A stretch of 64,000 nucleotides of DNA from UBA2022 sp964621555. GTDB lineage: Bacteria > Patescibacteriota > Dojkabacteria > SC72. The DNA is taken from assembly GCA_964621555.1 (NCBI GenBank), contig CAZUOO010000001.1:34340-98339 (forward strand), given 5' to 3'. The position numbers and the translations under genes were made by a program. Under the pieces are notes generated by a model. The model searched no databases and was not told the DNA's origin. It was given only the letters and a program-made list of their open reading frames with translations. Below are positions 42,801-51,179 of the stretch, one piece after another (within the stretch, counting starts at the first letter, position 1; each line of letters starts with the position of its first letter).

Positions 42801-45156
42801 CTAATCTAATTGGTCCTAGTTCAGTAGGATCAGCTGGTGCCACATTTAACATAACGGTGAAATGATCAATCCCTTCATCATATTCAACCCAGTCAGAACA
42901 ACCTGCTGTACCACATAATCTTACCTGCCATTTATAATTTGTTAGATCAAGCAACCCTGATACAGTAACGGTACCGGTAACTGGGGTGTCTACATAATTA
43001 ACCGGATTACCAGTATGCGTAGCTGTATTAGAAAAAGATGAACTAGATTGTACAAGCTCAAATTCTGGAGTTAAGCTCATTTCTCCCCCACCTGACATAC
43101 TAACCAATAGTATAACGGTGGTAGCACGGCTATAGCCTCCTGATGTGATTAATGTAACCCCATCAGATTGAAACTGCTGAAGTAGGGTAGGTGAGTTAGG
43201 ATATGGAACCAAATTATAGGTACCAACTCCACCCATTCGAGTAGGTCCACCTCCATTTACTGTAACAGAACCGGAAAAGGAATTTGATTGAAAGTACACT
43301 GCAACTCTTCCACCACCACCTCCACCAGCGCTAGTGGTAGCTCCATCTCCACCATTTGCGCTAATAGTTCCATTCCCACTAAAAGTATTTAATATCAAAT
43401 AAACGCTACCTCCGGCTCCACCTCCAGGATGAGCAAGTCCAGGTGGTATAGATTCACCATTTGCAATAATTGGTCCAAGAAGTTCAAAAGTTCCACCAAC
43501 GGTTAACCTAACAGCACCACCACCAAATCCACCAGTCAAACTAGTATATCCACCACCACCAGATCCAAGTTCAGTAGGAGTTAGTGCCACTCCTGAGATT
43601 CCACCACCCAGAGAGTATAAACCATCTCCACCTGGTCCTCCATGGCCTCCACCACCATTACCGTTTGAAGACGTCGCTACTCCAGGTGTTGGACCAGAGT
43701 TACCTTTATAACCTTTCATTCTGGCATCAATAGAACCAGTCGAAGCCACAGTTAAGTTATTAGTGACAGTTAAATCAATATGGTATGTATTAAGGGTTAA
43801 ATTACCTGAATGTGTAATTATTCCATTAACAGTGAGATTACTATATGTTCTACTTACATTAGCAAACAATATTGCAGTTTCGGGTATGGTTAAATCAGAA
43901 ACTCCAGTTACAAATGAATATGACCCACCATTATCCATAATAATACCTTTAGTGGACCAGTTCAGTGTCGTTGATGTTAGGGTGGTACCACTTCTTAATT
44001 CCACAATACCGTAATTTCGAATTGTTACAGAATCAAAAGTATCATTAAGTAGTGGGGTTCTACCCATCAACCGATCATCAAGTGACGGTGTTGGGATTTG
44101 GTTGTTATTATCAACTATTACATGTCCAATCGTATCAGACGCAAGCTTCGTAAAGACTGTACCAGCACCTCCGTATCTAGTAGCTCCAACGTTAGTACCA
44201 GAACCTCCATACGCAGCTAAAGTTCCTGAAAAAGTATTACTATTAGAATATACGGCAACTCTTCCACCACCACCACCACCACCTCGACTATCAACGCCAT
44301 GACCTCCGTTAGCTGAAATTGTACCAGCTCCAGTAATTGTCCCTACAGTTAAATACACGCTTCCTCCAGCACCACCACCTGGTTGAGAGATACTTGTTGT
44401 CGCATTTCCTCCACCCGCGGTTATACTTCCAGTTACAGTTAAAGTACCAGAGATATTTAATCTGACAGCACCACCACCAAATCCACCTGCTCCCGCAGTA
44501 TATCCACCACCACCAGACCCCATAGTTACCGGGGCAAATAGATCCCCTGAAACAGTAATGGCATTATCAATATTATTATTCCCTCCTGTACCTCCATGAG
44601 CTCCACCAGGAGCAAGAGTGCCTAATGCAGCGCCTGGAGTTGGCCCACTACCTCCTCTATACCCTTTAATTGAGACATTAATAGTACCTAAAATATCCGC
44701 ATTTCCATTCTGCACATTAATATACACAGTCCCAACTACTACAGCTGTACCTTGGGTATGTGTAATAGTTGCACCTGGATATACAGCTAAATTACCTTGA
44801 TCAATTATCAAAGCACCATTAGTTAAAGAATCGTAGGAGAAGTTAAGAGTAGGGGTGGTTCCACCTCCATTCTGACCAAGTGTCAGGGAATTTATAGTTG
44901 TAGTCGCAGCGATATTAACAGTGGTACTTACATTTATAGTTACGTCATCATCCGCACCTGGTACCAAGTTATTACTCCAGTTATTGGCATCACTCCAGTT
45001 AGCAGTTGCTGCCCCACCATCCCAACTAACTGCAGCTGCTGAAATCGGGGTAACAAATAGCCCCAAGAATAAAAAACCAAGGATAACCTTACTGAAGTAA
45101 AAAAATCCCTTTATTAAGGAATTTTCTTTGTATATTTTCTGGGCAGGACTTTTCAC
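39820..45156 (-). CDS. giant secreted glycine-rich / fibronectin-III-like surface protein
   Basis: 1778 residues. Signal peptide: positive N-terminus, hydrophobic core (about 22-38), cleavage likely near PISAAA. Residues 45-660 are beta-rich with autotransporter-like strands and two long Gly-rich units (about 164-335 and 481-648) that share GSGGGGYT, GGFGGGAVRL, PGGGAGGSVYL and GGGGGRVAVY. Residues about 660-1330 hold Ig-like modules (NKAP-type NxTPTFYF, WRVMSTDG). About 1330-1755 hold tandem Fn3-like repeats ending in motifs such as YYWRVASMD, YYYVAKWTD, YYFRLNGFDSEG and YHLRAISRDAVGNES. There is no LPxTG or S-layer domain; the end is a short hydrophobic stretch. The start is GTG with AAAGG upstream. 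Adhesin or cell-surface fibre is likely; the adjoining ABC pair may export or anchor it. Confidence 0.85.
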   Translation of the reverse strand: MKSPAQKIYKENSLIKGFFYFSKVILGFLFLGLFVTPISAAAVSWDGGAATANWSDANNWSNNLVPGADDDVTINVSTTVNIAATTTINSLTLGQNGGGTTPTLNFSYDSLTNGALIIDQGNLAVYPGATITHTQGTAVVVGTVYINVQNGNADILGTINVSIKGYRGGSGPTPGAALGTLAPGGAHGGTGGNNNIDNAITVSGDLFAPVTMGSGGGGYTAGAGGFGGGAVRLNISGTLTVTGSITAGGGNATTSISQPGGGAGGSVYLTVGTITGAGTISANGGHGVDSRGGGGGGGRVAVYSNSNTFSGTLAAYGGSGTNVGATRYGGAGTVFTKLASDTIGHVIVDNNNQIPTPSLDDRLMGRTPLLNDTFDSVTIRNYGIVELRSGTTLTSTTLNWSTKGIIMDNGGSYSFVTGVSDLTIPETAILFANVSRTYSNLTVNGIITHSGNLTLNTYHIDLTVTNNLTVASTGSIDARMKGYKGNSGPTPGVATSSNGNGGGGHGGPGGDGLYSLGGGISGVALTPTELGSGGGGYTSLTGGFGGGAVRLTVGGTFELLGPIIANGESIPPGLAHPGGGAGGSVYLILNTFSGNGTISANGGDGATTSAGGGGGGRVAVYFQSNSFSGSVTVNGGGPTRMGGVGTYNLVPYPNSPTLLQQFQSDGVTLITSGGYSRATTVILLVSMSGGGEMSLTPEFELVQSSSSFSNTATHTGNPVNYVDTPVTGTVTVSGLLDLTNYKWQVRLCGTAGCSDWVEYDEGIDHFTVMLNVAPADPTELGPIRLVDGSYINNNTPTFYFTITDENLSDQLYFTIQVASDIGFMNVVMEYVSGFLNQGEQSFTLGGPLNGGLYTIGTIGQELTDGGYYWRVMSTDGLDATSQWSSATLSTVAFIVDTVDPTTNAQDIQFTNATDSQWTNIEPTIDWDSATDLDGEILGYCISIKEMLVNDGQGSNDPVDSAGVLEGIDDGVAFEYCPYIVTTTSINISNVPSLQLVENRRYDISVLAVDMAGNFYGGSSSESENVLSFKYDSVVPVNVTSISGGGGNFSSVNDMYFSWPTTGVIAATDATSGVLGYQYSINNQSSWRGLETDSNTGMSIIPTDEVPPLYLDSTRDSDIVVGPNTIYFRTVDLAGNISSSATYRTASVSFGGDSPTFPGDAVVTITPTSSATNLFSISWSSATPADGRTIANYYYMVNTPPPSTLATLQGNSATYFYSESTAVSASVLPGVVRGNNTISVVVVDDLGNYSPTNVVSGVFNLESENPNPPKNFSVSDASIKAVSLWRASLAWDVPDYVGLGDLTYKVERSEDGATWSSVGTTKGTAFVDTVSESKLYYWRVASMDSSDISIANPSYANADTLIPKGSYTEAAVLTSGPVSTETTTRKSKILWTTSRTSDSKIAYGVKTGEYLEEEPSNSAQVTDHVISLTNLSPNTTYYYVAKWTDEDGNTGVSPERTLKTDSAPSIKEVQTSSIRLDSAILTFTSLNANRVKIYYGTTTDFGGSKVVETARQESSYSTILTGLDDGTKYYFRLNGFDSEGEEYTGDIYSFETLPRPQVSEITLQQVADTAETTILVSWKSNTAITSIVTVSPSASRDNERDLVDLKLVKGNHSMVVTGLLPSTGYVLLVKGLDALGNMAVSDPITFTTSIDTRPPAISNLKVIGGTVPPVGFAAGTVNAQLVVTWDTDEPSTSQIEFGEGTGTTYSQKTTEDTNLSTNHVVVISGLTPSQVYHLRAISRDAVGNESRSIDVVTIAPKATSSALDLVLLNLSEIFRIFGL
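43213..43716 (-). repeat. glycine-rich unit B of the giant protein
   Basis: About 168 codons aligning with unit A at 44152-44667. Shared order of motifs: KGY-(K/R)-G-(N/G)-SGPTPG, GSGGGGYT, GGFGGGAVRL, PGGGAGGSVYL, GTISANGG and GGGGGRVAVY. The DNA is diverged, so this is an old internal duplication. Confidence 0.85.
44152..44667 (-). repeat. glycine-rich unit A of the giant protein
   Basis: About 172 codons, the N-terminal copy of the duplicated Gly-rich module; see the unit at 43213-43716 for shared motifs. Runs of GGN codons produce locally biased base composition. Confidence 0.85.
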
Positions 45157-45294
45157 AACTAAAACCTTTAATATATATCATTTATAATAATACACCTTTA
45201 TATATTAATATCAAGGCTCAAAGCTACTCAACCTTTATTTATCAACCCCCAAATGGTATCTTAATAATGCCAATACTTATACATTAATTATCAT

Positions 45295-45939
45295 ATGAAA
45301 AACCTTCTTCTCACACTAAAGGAAAAAACCTCAAAGGTGTTTAAATCTATACACATTTCAAAAAATCAAATTAGATTTGGAGCACTCATCTTAAGTATTA
45401 TTACCACAATTGGATTGGGATACTTTATTTACAACTGGAGTATCATAGCTAAATCGGATGAGGGTACAGTATCACGTTTTGAACTATGGCAAAGAATGGA
45501 GAAAAACTATGGCAAGCAAGCTTTAGACGACCTATTGACGGAAAGAGTAATCGAGATGGCCATAAAAGAATCGGGGGTTAGGATTAAGGAGAGCCTAGTT
45601 AAAGAGGAGTATTCGAAGATTGAGAAGCAATTCAAGACTTTAGATAACGGGAAAATCTATATTTCTGGCAAATGGGTTTCCAAGGGAGACATTATATCCC
45701 AAATTAGGAAGGATCTTGCCATACGCGAGATTCTTAATCAACGTGCACAGCCTACAGAATCAGAGATTCAAAATGAATACTCATATAACAAGGATAAGAA
45801 ATATAAGGATATTGATTTTAGTGATGTCAGAGAGGATATTAAAACAATAGTTTTTGAGCGAAAATTGCAGCTCGAATTTACAAAGTGGATTGCAGATATC
45901 AAGGAGAAGGCAAATATAGTGAAGTATGATTTCGAATAA
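45295..45939 (+). CDS. membrane-anchored SurA/PrsA N-terminal-like foldase without PPIase domain
   Basis: 214 residues. One membrane helix (about 28-48) is followed by an extracytoplasmic helical domain: WQRMEKNYGKQALDDLLTER resembles the SurA_N/PrsA core in which a partner helix begins with V-x-x-x-E. The C-terminal part re-enters with FERKLQLEFTKWIADIKEKA, the last helix of that fold. The parvulin domain that normally lies between them is missing. A chaperone for secreted proteins is likely, and the giant secreted protein is encoded divergently 138 nt away. Confidence 0.7.
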   Translation: MKNLLLTLKEKTSKVFKSIHISKNQIRFGALILSIITTIGLGYFIYNWSIIAKSDEGTVSRFELWQRMEKNYGKQALDDLLTERVIEMAIKESGVRIKESLVKEEYSKIEKQFKTLDNGKIYISGKWVSKGDIISQIRKDLAIREILNQRAQPTESEIQNEYSYNKDKKYKDIDFSDVREDIKTIVFERKLQLEFTKWIADIKEKANIVKYDFE

Positions 45940-45955
45940 GGTATATGAACCTAGC

Positions 45956-46924
45956 TCAATTGATATTGCCAACCAATTTCTTAGCCCATAAATACATTAT
46001 TGTAGACTCCGCTCCGTAATTTTGACTTAACCCGTGAGAATCAAGTCCATCACAACACGCCCCAACCGATTTGATTAAACTAACCTTCCAAATATTATTT
46101 CCATAGAACCACTCCATCCACTCTCTTCCTTTCACTAAATATTTATCTTCCTTAAAGTAAACATAGGCTTCTAAATACATCATAACCATAAATGCGGAAT
46201 CAATAGGTTGCTGACCATATACATCACGAACCTTATCCCCAATCTTACACCACCTTCGGTTTCCAACCGGAGCAGGAATTACCCCAATATACATCTCCTT
46301 CTCAAGTGTATTAATCGACTCTAACACAGTTTTAGAAAGAAGTGGATCTCGAATTATAAAAGTGTTCAAATAGTGAAGAAGAGAATAGGGGATTGCTGCA
46401 TTACCATAGTAGAGATGGTCCTCAAACCAGTCTACAGAGGATGAATCATACTTTCGCTTCAAAATTTCTACAAGTCTAATTGACACATCTGTATCTTTTA
46501 GATATGACATTGCTATTAGTATGTAGGCGACAGTTCGAATATCCTCGTTTTCAATGACGCTATCGATATTAAGATTTAGAAGTATCCTACGACACCTATT
46601 TGTATGAAAACCGATACTTATACAATATGCAAGTGCCCATACAGCCAGCCCAAATGCATCATTAGAAGAAGGGTATACCACAGGTTGACGCTCTTTATTG
46701 AAAAACCCAATAAACATACCGTCTTTAAGGGAGGTTTCGATGTACTTTAAACATACCGTTGCTAACTCCCTCTCGTTATACAAAAGATACACGATTAGTG
46801 ATCTAGCAGAGTCATCTAGAGCATAACCCTCTGCTTTATTAATAACCCCATTGTATGTATGTTGCCACACACCAAAATCATCTGTAATACTATCTAGAAA
46901 CTGCGTATCCCTATTTACTATCAA
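45956..46924 (-). CDS. alpha/alpha-barrel protein partner of GT4 glycosyltransferase
   Basis: About 322 residues, helical throughout. DDFGVWQHTYNGVINKAEGY followed by ALDDSARSLI matches the proteins that accompany GT4 mannosyltransferase-like genes and have a six-hairpin glycosidase-like fold; QQPIDSAFMVMMYLEAY and DSHGLSQNYGAEST are further conserved-looking stretches. The reaction is not known to me. The start is TTG (46922-46924), overlapping the GT4 stop by 14 nt. It ends with TGA, the only TGA stop here that is not backed by a nearby in-frame TAA or TAG. Confidence 0.65.
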   Translation of the reverse strand: MIVNRDTQFLDSITDDFGVWQHTYNGVINKAEGYALDDSARSLIVYLLYNERELATVCLKYIETSLKDGMFIGFFNKERQPVVYPSSNDAFGLAVWALAYCISIGFHTNRCRRILLNLNIDSVIENEDIRTVAYILIAMSYLKDTDVSIRLVEILKRKYDSSSVDWFEDHLYYGNAAIPYSLLHYLNTFIIRDPLLSKTVLESINTLEKEMYIGVIPAPVGNRRWCKIGDKVRDVYGQQPIDSAFMVMMYLEAYVYFKEDKYLVKGREWMEWFYGNNIWKVSLIKSVGACCDGLDSHGLSQNYGAESTIMYLWAKKLVGNIN

Positions 46925-48101
46925 TAATCAATCTAAATAAATTTAGATACTTAGACGCTATTCTTGGCCACTGCATTTTCTTTCCTTTTGAATATGCTGT
47001 TTCTCTATATTTATTAAATAGTTCAGAATCACTAAGTACCGTATTTACTGCATCAGCTATTGGTATACTCTCCCTGAAAGGGACAAGTATTCCGGTATGA
47101 TGATCTAACATTTCTTTTGCATATACGTATGGTGTTGAAATACATACCTTACCCGCACCAAGTGCATACGCCAATGTTCCCGAAGTGGGTTGTTGAGCAT
47201 TTAGATGGGGAGTGAGAAAGATATCCCCCGCTTTATAGTATTCCATCAATCTCTCTAGACTAAGATACTTATTAATAAACACGACGTTCTCACTCACCTT
47301 TAATTCATCTGCCAATTTTATTAAAGACTCTCTGTATGCTTCACCACTTGTTCGTAGTACTCCTGGATGAGTTTGCCCTAAGATATAGAACTTTACGTTT
47401 TTATTATCCTTCACAATAGATGGCAGTGCCTCTATCACATACTCAATCCCCTTATCCGGCCCAAGGAGACCTGACATAAGTAACATAGTATCAGCATCAA
47501 TCTTCAGCTTCTTTTTATATTTTTTAGTATTCGTTAGTGCGAAATCTGGAACCCCATGGTGAATCAACACTGCTTTGTCTGGAGTACAACCGTACACATC
47601 AATTAATAACTGCCTGCTATCCATACTCATTGCCACAACGGCACTAGACGCTTCAATTAATCTCCTCATAATGTACCTCTCTTGATCTGTAGGATTAGTT
47701 AGAATGGTATGAAAACATGTAACAATAGGGGTATTAATCATATCAATCATTGGAAGTATATACTCGCCATCGTTTCCTCCATAGATTCCAAATTCATGCT
47801 CAATACATATTATCTCTGCAGATGATTGATTAATATAATGAGCGGTTTCAATATATGTACTCGCATCCTCCTTCATAATCCTATACTTGGTTTCCCATGG
47901 GAATGAGTATTCGGACATACCATCATCACTAACTATAATCTCTGCCAGAGCCTCTGGGTTTTGATTGTTTATGGCATTTACAATATCCTTGGTAAACGTA
48001 GCTATTCCACACTTCATTGGAATATAACTACCAATGAAAATAGCTCGTATGGGCTTTGATACTTCTTCTAAGATTTGTGGAAGGTTCAGTACGTTTGACA
48101 T
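46911..48101 (-). CDS. GT4-family glycosyltransferase
   Basis: 396 residues, GT-B fold. The N-terminal domain begins FIGSYIPMKCGIATFTKDIV, a start typical of one GT4 branch; LIHHGVPDF precedes the C-terminal nucleotide-sugar domain, which has the GPDKGIEYVIEALP, FLTPHLNAQQPTSGTLAYAL and GAGKVCISTPY segments, the last including the phosphate-binding region. The usual catalytic Glu segment reads QQPTSG, with no Glu, as in some members of this branch. The sugar and acceptor are unknown. Operon with the downstream alpha/alpha-barrel gene. Confidence 0.85.
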   Translation of the reverse strand: MSNVLNLPQILEEVSKPIRAIFIGSYIPMKCGIATFTKDIVNAINNQNPEALAEIIVSDDGMSEYSFPWETKYRIMKEDASTYIETAHYINQSSAEIICIEHEFGIYGGNDGEYILPMIDMINTPIVTCFHTILTNPTDQERYIMRRLIEASSAVVAMSMDSRQLLIDVYGCTPDKAVLIHHGVPDFALTNTKKYKKKLKIDADTMLLMSGLLGPDKGIEYVIEALPSIVKDNKNVKFYILGQTHPGVLRTSGEAYRESLIKLADELKVSENVVFINKYLSLERLMEYYKAGDIFLTPHLNAQQPTSGTLAYALGAGKVCISTPYVYAKEMLDHHTGILVPFRESIPIADAVNTVLSDSELFNKYRETAYSKGKKMQWPRIASKYLNLFRLIIDSK

Positions 48102-48229
48102 GGTATTGATGAAAAGTAATTCGAGACGCTCGTGAGTTCGAAAAATAAGTATGGGGGAGATGTTTTTACACTAACATAGTATCAGAAATGCTATAACAAT
48201 ACAAATGAGGAGAAGGGGAGTAGGGAAGT

Positions 48230-48748
48230 TTATGAATTATCTATCAACACACCACCATTTGAAATTTCAGGAACAGTACACTGATTACTATTGAAACAGC
48301 ATGGTCTTCTATCTCCAGACTGTAACTTGGAAAGGGCTACTTTAACCCGTCTATTTCTTGTTTCTATGTTTTTGGTTGAACGAACCCACCTTATCCATTC
48401 CCAACGTGCAAGTGGGGTTATATCCAACCATGTTTCTCTAGCCTTACTATTTGAATCTATTACCTTCTTTAAATCAGTAGGAACTTCTGGTTCACTCCAG
48501 CGGTCTGTTTGAGATAGAGTAACGAGAAGTTCATCTCCACTCTTAGCCTTAACACTATCTGGTAGTTGGAACCAATGACTTCCTTTTCCATCTGGTTCAA
48601 GGGTTGTTTCCATTTCCGTTCCATTTATACTTCCACTAACCATTACCAGTCCACGTGACGTTAGTTTACGGCTACTTTCACTATCTAACCTAATAACCTT
48701 CCAGCCACCAATACCCAATACTTTAGTTTTGAATGTAATATTTGACAT
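48230..48748 (-). CDS. DUF1905 plus YdeI/OmpD-associated-domain protein
   Basis: 172 residues. N-terminal DUF1905 beta-barrel (ITFKTKVLGIGGWKVI, then LPDSVKAKSGDELLVTL) and a C-terminal YdeI-type helical domain (WLDITPLARWEWIRWVRSTK with ETRNRRVKVALSKL and a Cys pair RPCCFN). Such proteins are linked to bacteriocin resistance in a few enterics, but mostly unstudied. A TATATT box stands 6 nt before the ATG. Single gene. Confidence 0.82.
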   Translation of the reverse strand: MSNITFKTKVLGIGGWKVIRLDSESSRKLTSRGLVMVSGSINGTEMETTLEPDGKGSHWFQLPDSVKAKSGDELLVTLSQTDRWSEPEVPTDLKKVIDSNSKARETWLDITPLARWEWIRWVRSTKNIETRNRRVKVALSKLQSGDRRPCCFNSNQCTVPEISNGGVLIDNS

Positions 48749-48828
48749 AATATAAATATATCATAAATAGAGAAATGCAATAAAAGATGAAACGAGAAAT
48801 TTCTATTAAATAAATGCTATATTTTATT

Positions 48829-49752
48829 ATGCGAATCAATCCAGGAATTAGAAATTTAGAGGAAAGTATTGAGCAAGAAAGGCCAGCCTCACGAATAATG
48901 GAAGAAGTTATTAACTTGCTCCCTGATTATATACCTTCCGAGGTAAGAGCTTCTTTACTTTCATCTCATCCCACACTAAGAGTCTCTCTAATATCTGAAA
49001 AGGATTCCACAGCTGGGCAGTATGATGATGATGAATATTTTGATGAAATTCCAGAAGAAATTAGAGAAGAAGATATACCCGCTTACTTTAACGGGATTGA
49101 ACTTCTTGAGGAGTTAGCTATTGAGAGCCTTACCATTGCAATGCTATCTAGAGTGGTGAATATTGAAAAACATGAAGAAATATATAGCACGGAGATTACT
49201 GATATACTTAAACAACAATTAGATAAGAATAATGAGGGAAGGCTATTTTTTGAGGGGTTGTTGCAAGCTCTTCATGTTTCAATGCTAACAGGTAATTCAG
49301 AACAACTTAACGAATATATTCGAACTAAATCAAAGTATCAGAACATAAATGAATTAGCAGTTGAAATAGGAAAGGGGGCCGAAAATAAAGGTGGAGAAAA
49401 TAGCCAATCGGGAATATATGACCCGAGAGTTTTTGGAGAGATAAAAATCTCAAAGGACAATTTGAAAGAAATGCTATCCTACAGCGCTGGGTCAGTGATC
49501 TCTTTATCTACTGCCTTTCTAGCAATTCGGGAGACTTTTGAGAAAGGAATTCAATTTCACTCGTGGAACCAGTTTAACCACTCGATTGGCGTTGCAACTG
49601 CGGCGGGGATACTATCCTTTATATTTGGGACACATTTAAAAGATGCATTACAATCAGGAATGCATATAGCACTGCATGAGATCTTACATTTCTTAACTCA
49701 TGACCCCAAAGCAAACAGACTTGGCCTTACATATATAAAGAAATCTCCATAA
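48829..49752 (+). CDS. hypothetical protein with C-terminal HEILH motif
   Basis: 307 residues, not recognised. The first two thirds are acidic and helical (IPEEIREEDIPAYF). From about residue 210 there are hydrophobic segments (SYSAGSVISLSTAFLAIRE and VATAAGILSFIFG). The end has HIALHEILHFLTHDPKANR: HExxH plus a further His five residues later, reminiscent of zinc-metallopeptidases, although the usual third ligand distance is not met with confidence. The ATG at 48829 is chosen for its TATATT box 5 nt upstream; the ATG at 48814 adds five residues. Confidence 0.6.
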   Translation: MRINPGIRNLEESIEQERPASRIMEEVINLLPDYIPSEVRASLLSSHPTLRVSLISEKDSTAGQYDDDEYFDEIPEEIREEDIPAYFNGIELLEELAIESLTIAMLSRVVNIEKHEEIYSTEITDILKQQLDKNNEGRLFFEGLLQALHVSMLTGNSEQLNEYIRTKSKYQNINELAVEIGKGAENKGGENSQSGIYDPRVFGEIKISKDNLKEMLSYSAGSVISLSTAFLAIRETFEKGIQFHSWNQFNHSIGVATAAGILSFIFGTHLKDALQSGMHIALHEILHFLTHDPKANRLGLTYIKKSP

Positions 49753-49757
49753 AATAT

Positions 49758-50125
49758 TTATATGTATATTGAAGCGATTGCCATCAAACCTGGATCATCT
49801 AACTCTCTTCTAGCAATCCAGTCACCATCTACACACGCTAACCCTATGAGAGTATTTTGGACTATTGCAATACCATTATTAACTCCGAACAAGCCAGCTG
49901 CTTCTCCGGATATACTATATACAGGCCTTTTTCAATAATACGTACCCATGTTAACATCTCACCATTTAATTGAATATCTGCAGTGATAATTCTAGCAACA
50001 AGCGTACCGTCAAAATAGAAGCCTCCTTCTCTGTAATCAGTTTCCTTGAAAACATTTCTAAATTTGTTAAACATTTCGCCACAGGTTGGATCAAGAACAT
50101 TCTCATTATGTACAACTTCCCCCAT
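49758..50125 (-). pseudogene. frameshifted paralogue of the 56052-56444 protein
   Basis: The first 87 codons (from 50125) share MG(E/D)(V/L)V, PTCG and the NGE/NGT strands with the gene at 56052-56444, then run into TAG at 49862. The -1 frame from about 49935 continues the match: GLFGVNNGIAIVQNTLIGLA corresponds to ELIGRHNGASIINGMLVGLG, followed by WIARREL versus WVVLREL, to a TAA at 49758. The shift falls in an A5 run (GAAAAAGG); one more A would restore a ~122-residue protein. So it is a recent mutation, an assembly error, or recoding. It lies 14 nt after the DMT transporter gene. Confidence 0.8.
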
Positions 50126-50139
50126 GACAATATATCTCC

Positions 50140-51027
50140 CTATACCATGAACATAAGTATAAAGGCACCAATAATAGCTAGTACAATGGATATATAATCC
50201 AACCTTCCAAGTGCCCTATACTCTTTAAATATAATGAAACTAATAGGGATGATAAATAGGGTACGTACAAAATTATCAACCTGTGTAACTATGGAAACCC
50301 CACTCAATGATATAGCCAAGTATAGGAAGAAGAGAGAGAAAGCAGTAACCACACCGTTTAACAATGTAAGACCCAGTACTTTACGATCCTGTACAACTAA
50401 ACTCAATTCCTGCTTAAAACCATACTTCTTAATAGCAATTATAATTGAGATGGTTACAAAACTACCTAAGTATTGATTAACTAGTAGATCTATAGGAAGA
50501 AGGGAATTGGTAAGGAGCTTAACAAAGAATAACCCAGAACCTATGAATAAGATATTTAAAGACATCCACCACATCCACTCCCTATTCACCACCTGCTCAC
50601 CTTGGTCCTTCTTCCCATACATTGGTAAAACCAGAGAAACTATGAAGATGAGTAGTGCTACAAATGCAGCAATATTTAACTGTGATATCTCACCTAGAAA
50701 TATAAAAGAGAGGATTATAGACACCAGATTCCTGTAATTACCAAACGTTTGTGTTTTAATTAAACTAATCTTAATAGCATTAAAGAAACCATATACACCA
50801 ATACCAAATGCTACACCAAAGAGTCTGGCATACCAGTGAGTACTATCAAACTGTAGGGGATTAGTATCGTAGTATATTAAACTAACAGCCAAAGCTGCAA
50901 AGAAGGCTGTTATATAGAAATAGAAGAGGGCTATAAGGGGGTTAATCTTTTGAGTAATCCTTTTAGTAAAAGAGTCTCTAAGGATACCTAGGAGTGAAGA
51001 GAGAATTAATATAACTTGCCAGTTCAT
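50140..51027 (-). CDS. EamA/DMT-superfamily transporter
   Basis: 295 residues, ten membrane helices in two EamA repeats. Typical repeat ends are seen: IILSFIFLGEISQLNIAAFV in the first and IPISFIIFKEYRALGRLDYI in the second, each with an acidic residue after the helix. It exports or imports small metabolites; the substrate is unknown. The ATG at 51027 is divergent from a methyltransferase gene, with inverted repeats between. Confidence 0.85.
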   Translation of the reverse strand: MNWQVILILSSLLGILRDSFTKRITQKINPLIALFYFYITAFFAALAVSLIYYDTNPLQFDSTHWYARLFGVAFGIGVYGFFNAIKISLIKTQTFGNYRNLVSIILSFIFLGEISQLNIAAFVALLIFIVSLVLPMYGKKDQGEQVVNREWMWWMSLNILFIGSGLFFVKLLTNSLLPIDLLVNQYLGSFVTISIIIAIKKYGFKQELSLVVQDRKVLGLTLLNGVVTAFSLFFLYLAISLSGVSIVTQVDNFVRTLFIIPISFIIFKEYRALGRLDYISIVLAIIGAFILMFMV

Positions 51028-51091
51028 AATGATTATTAATAATTATATTACTTTGGATTCTCGCATATACATAAAGAAAATGCTAACTTAT

Positions 51092-51149
51092 ACTCAAATG
51101 AGTTGACCACATTTGAGTCAGTATTCTAATAACCAGAATAGATACTGAC
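51092..51149. repeat. two inverted repeats in a divergent promoter region
   Basis: IR1: ACTCAAATG (51092-51100) and CATTTGAGT (51110-51118), perfect 9-bp arms, 9-base loop. IR2: GTCAGTATTCT (51117-51127) pairs with AGAATA and CTGAC inside 51135-51149, a stem with a small bulge. IR2 begins inside the last bases of IR1. Together they occupy the region just upstream of the -10 box of the methyltransferase gene, fitting operators or an RNA structure. Confidence 0.55.
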
Positions 51150-51167
51150 CAACAATCGAAATACTGG

Positions 51168-51173
51168 TATCAT
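51168..51173 (+). promoter_or_regulatory. -10 box TATCAT, 6 nt before the methyltransferase ATG
   Basis: TATCAT, six bases, ATG at 51180; same geometry as other leaderless candidates. Confidence 0.4.
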
Positions 51174-51179
51174 ACTACT

